A stretch of DNA of 8,592 bases from a candidate division CSSED10-310 bacterium (GTDB taxonomy: Bacteria; CSSED10-310; JAFGJC01), in assembly GCA_016929305.1 (NCBI GenBank), contig JAFGJC010000316.1:1-8592 (forward strand). Reading direction: 5' to 3'. A program made the translations under genes and the position numbers. Numbering within the stretch: the first letter of the stretch is position 1; every line of letters starts with the position of its first letter. The notes beneath the pieces were generated by a model. The model was not told the origin of the DNA. It searched no databases and worked only from the letters and a program-made list of their open reading frames with translations. Shown in pieces: positions 6,820-8,592 of this stretch.

Positions 6820-8592
6820 CATCAAATCCCATCAACTCAGGCAGAACAGATTCATGGGTGCTTTCATTTCCCAAATCGATTTGCTGTGCAGGATTGTCTT
6901 CTAAAGATGCAACTTCCATTCGGTTGCTTTCAATCCTACGAATCGTTCCTTTGATGACATCGAGAAATTCCGGATCAGAAACATTGTCCAAGGCTTTACC
7001 CGCCGCCACTAATGCTTCATCAAACATACCGAGATTTGCTAATGCCAAAGATTCAAAATAGTACACTTCACCTTTATACATAGAATCATTGTACTCAGCT
7101 ATATATTTCTCAGACGCATCAATTACATTTTGCCACTGCATTACATTGAAATATCCTGAAATCAATCGTCTTGAAGAGAGTTCGTGCAATGGATCTGCTA
7201 TCTTCAAACGATCTGTCGACGACTTAAAAGCACTCACTGCTAATTTCCAGTTATCCATCCTAAAATAACACTCACCAAGCCAAAATAACACCTTGCCATT
7301 TTCTGATGAATCGGTTTGATTAATCAGCCATTCCTGGTATTTGGCGGCAGCATTCTCATAATTTCCGGCTTTAAACGACAAATTCGCCTCCATTAAATCA
7401 TAATCATTACGATTTTCATTTTGTAGTTTGACGAAGTTATGGAGTTCATTGATCGCAGAATTCGTTTCGCCCATTTCATCAAGAAGTTGAATCATAAATA
7501 TTCGGTTTGTTTCTCCAATCGGCCCCTTATCAGCAGAAGATATTCCGAGTGTTAACCAGTAAAATGCTCGTTCAGAAAGTCTCGCTTTAAAGTAAATACG
7601 CGAAATCAACTCACCATGTTCCACTGGATTCCAGCTATAGCCTTCCGCAATATATTCAGCAATATCTTGAGGTAGAGGTGGGGATGTGGCGATTTCATTC
7701 AAAATATTGGTCATAACATGATCGATAGGATATTGTTCCAGTAAATCGATCAGCGGATCCCACCAAATCAAATTCTGTGATGACAGATATCTTGAAAGAC
7801 TTTTCGCAGATAACAGTTTTATTCCCAGTGTTTTGGCTTCATTAATTGATCCCGATTGTTCTGCTTGATTTAGACAGGTATATGCAGACAGCCACCGGTT
7901 CTGCTGAAAGGCAACTTTCCCTCTTATTATCCAGGTTTCGGGATTTTCTTTAACATTTGCTGCTCTTGAAGCCCACAAATCAGCTTGCTCATTACTGCCA
8001 TGTCTGAATGCAAATTGGGCTGCAGCCATGGCACTTTTATATTTCATATCATCTGATCCTCTAAGGAACACTCTACTGCAAGCCGCGAATCCTTTTTCCG
8101 ATTCGCCTGATTCGAAATAACTTAAACCCAGATAATAATGAGCGAGATCGTCATCATCGTCTTGATCATATTCGTTGAATATTTCTAGATTTCTTATCGC
8201 TTCGGACCATTCTCCAGCCATAGCGTAGCTGATACCGGCCCATTTAATCGCAGTGATTTTTATTCCTGTGTTGTCTGCAGAAACAGTTGCATTGTTAAAC
8301 CATTCTGCTGCTTTTAGAAACTCACCTCTTTCATAATGCAAACCCGCGATTTCATAAGCGGCTTGACCTTTAATGTGTGGATCTTGGGATGTATAAGCAG
8401 TCTGGAATCTTTGCAATGCCTTAGACTGGTGCTGCATCTTTTTTTCAATTATCCCCAAAATTAAAGAAACTTCGCTGGATTCTCGTGTATCTTGATATTT
8501 TCTCAGAAAATCCTCTGCCTCACCTCGAGCATAATCAAGAAGGCCATCTCTGAAACTCTCTCGTATTAAAACTAATTTTTCTGCTTTCTCAT
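6806..8592 (-). CDS. TPR-repeat protein, first visible gene of the TonB operon (5' end outside window)
   Basis: A helical-repeat scaffold of unknown partner. At least 594 residues are in view. The frame is open to the right edge with no stop and no ATG, reading RESFRDGLLDYARGEAEDFL near the edge, which is itself a good TPR-like helix pair. The TTG at 8458 and the ATG at 8437 are internal, so the true start, and any signal peptide, lie outside the window. Numbering from the first complete codon, canonical TPR units run from about 45 to 245. A less regular region follows (about 257-354, with an IWWDPLIDLLEQYP segment), and TPR units resume from about 365 to 535. The tail is polar and acidic, ending GFDDEKP. 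A run of aspartates sits near 142-148. The stop overlaps the start of the secreted TPR gene by 14 bases, so the two are almost certainly co-transcribed and coupled. Whether it is periplasmic or cytoplasmic cannot be told here. Confidence 0.85.
   Translation of the reverse strand, partial: EKAEKLVLIRESFRDGLLDYARGEAEDFLRKYQDTRESSEVSLILGIIEKKMQHQSKALQRFQTAYTSQDPHIKGQAAYEIAGLHYERGEFLKAAEWFNNATVSADNTGIKITAIKWAGISYAMAGEWSEAIRNLEIFNEYDQDDDDDLAHYYLGLSYFESGESEKGFAACSRVFLRGSDDMKYKSAMAAAQFAFRHGSNEQADLWASRAANVKENPETWIIRGKVAFQQNRWLSAYTCLNQAEQSGSINEAKTLGIKLLSAKSLSRYLSSQNLIWWDPLIDLLEQYPIDHVMTNILNEIATSPPLPQDIAEYIAEGYSWNPVEHGELISRIYFKARLSERAFYWLTLGISSADKGPIGETNRIFMIQLLDEMGETNSAINELHNFVKLQNENRNDYDLMEANLSFKAGNYENAAAKYQEWLINQTDSSENGKVLFWLGECYFRMDNWKLAVSAFKSSTDRLKIADPLHELSSRRLISGYFNVMQWQNVIDASEKYIAEYNDSMYKGEVYYFESLALANLGMFDEALVAAGKALDNVSDPEFLDVIKGTIRRIESNRMEVASLEDNPAQQIDLGNESTHESVLPELMGFDDEKP
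6827..6830 (-). promoter_or_regulatory. Weak ribosome binding site of the 1006-residue TPR gene
   Basis: GGGA on the minus strand inside the end of the preceding gene, 7 bases before the ATG at 6819 and 4 before the ATG at 6822. It favours 6819. With the 14-base overlap this suggests translation by ribosomes finishing the upstream gene. Confidence 0.4.

Noticed and set aside
8147..8167. Aspartate run (DQDDDDD) as a calcium-binding site
   Set aside because: It is a loop between TPR helices encoded by near-identical GAT/GAC codons. It lacks the spacing of EF-hand or RTX motifs, and low-complexity drift explains it.

Overview
This window is a gene-dense, low-to-mid GC (roughly 40% by eye) stretch from a diderm (Gram-negative-type) bacterium. 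The envelope-energising ExbB/ExbD/TonB trio and a long periplasmic TPR protein with a signal peptide imply an outer membrane. The species cannot be named from the sequence. A TPR-ExbB-ExbD-TonB arrangement is reminiscent of Desulfobacterota (former deltaproteobacteria) and related deep diderm lineages, but this is a weak inference. Almost every base is coding. No stretch over 300 bases lacks a gene; the largest visible gap is 37 bases. I see no tRNA, rRNA, CRISPR array, insertion sequence or attachment site.

Plus strand, 1-1956: the 3' part of an ssb gene (single-stranded DNA-binding protein, cut by the left window edge) is followed by a 498-residue cytoplasmic TPR protein. That protein is built on a strikingly regular 40-residue repeat and carries no recognisable effector domain.

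Minus strand, 8592 down to 1969: five tightly packed genes form one apparent operon that converges on the plus-strand pair with only 12 bases between stop codons. In transcription order they are: a TPR protein whose N-terminus lies beyond the right window edge (at least 594 residues in view); a 1006-residue secreted TPR protein; ExbB/TolQ-family proton channel; ExbD/TolR-family channel partner; and a TonB-like energy transducer. Junctions are a 14-base overlap, a 16-base gap holding a strong Shine-Dalgarno, a 4-base ATGA overlap and a 3-base gap. These suggest co-translation and fixed stoichiometry.

The likely joint function is a dedicated TonB motor. ExbB/ExbD use the proton gradient to energise the TonB protein in the inner membrane, and TonB acts across the periplasm. 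No outer-membrane TonB-dependent receptor is present in view; in its place are two very large TPR scaffold proteins. The secreted one carries, just after its predicted signal-peptide cleavage site, a short segment resembling a TonB box. This raises the untested idea that a soluble TPR scaffold, rather than (or as well as) a receptor, is the partner of TonB. The promoter of the operon lies outside the window.
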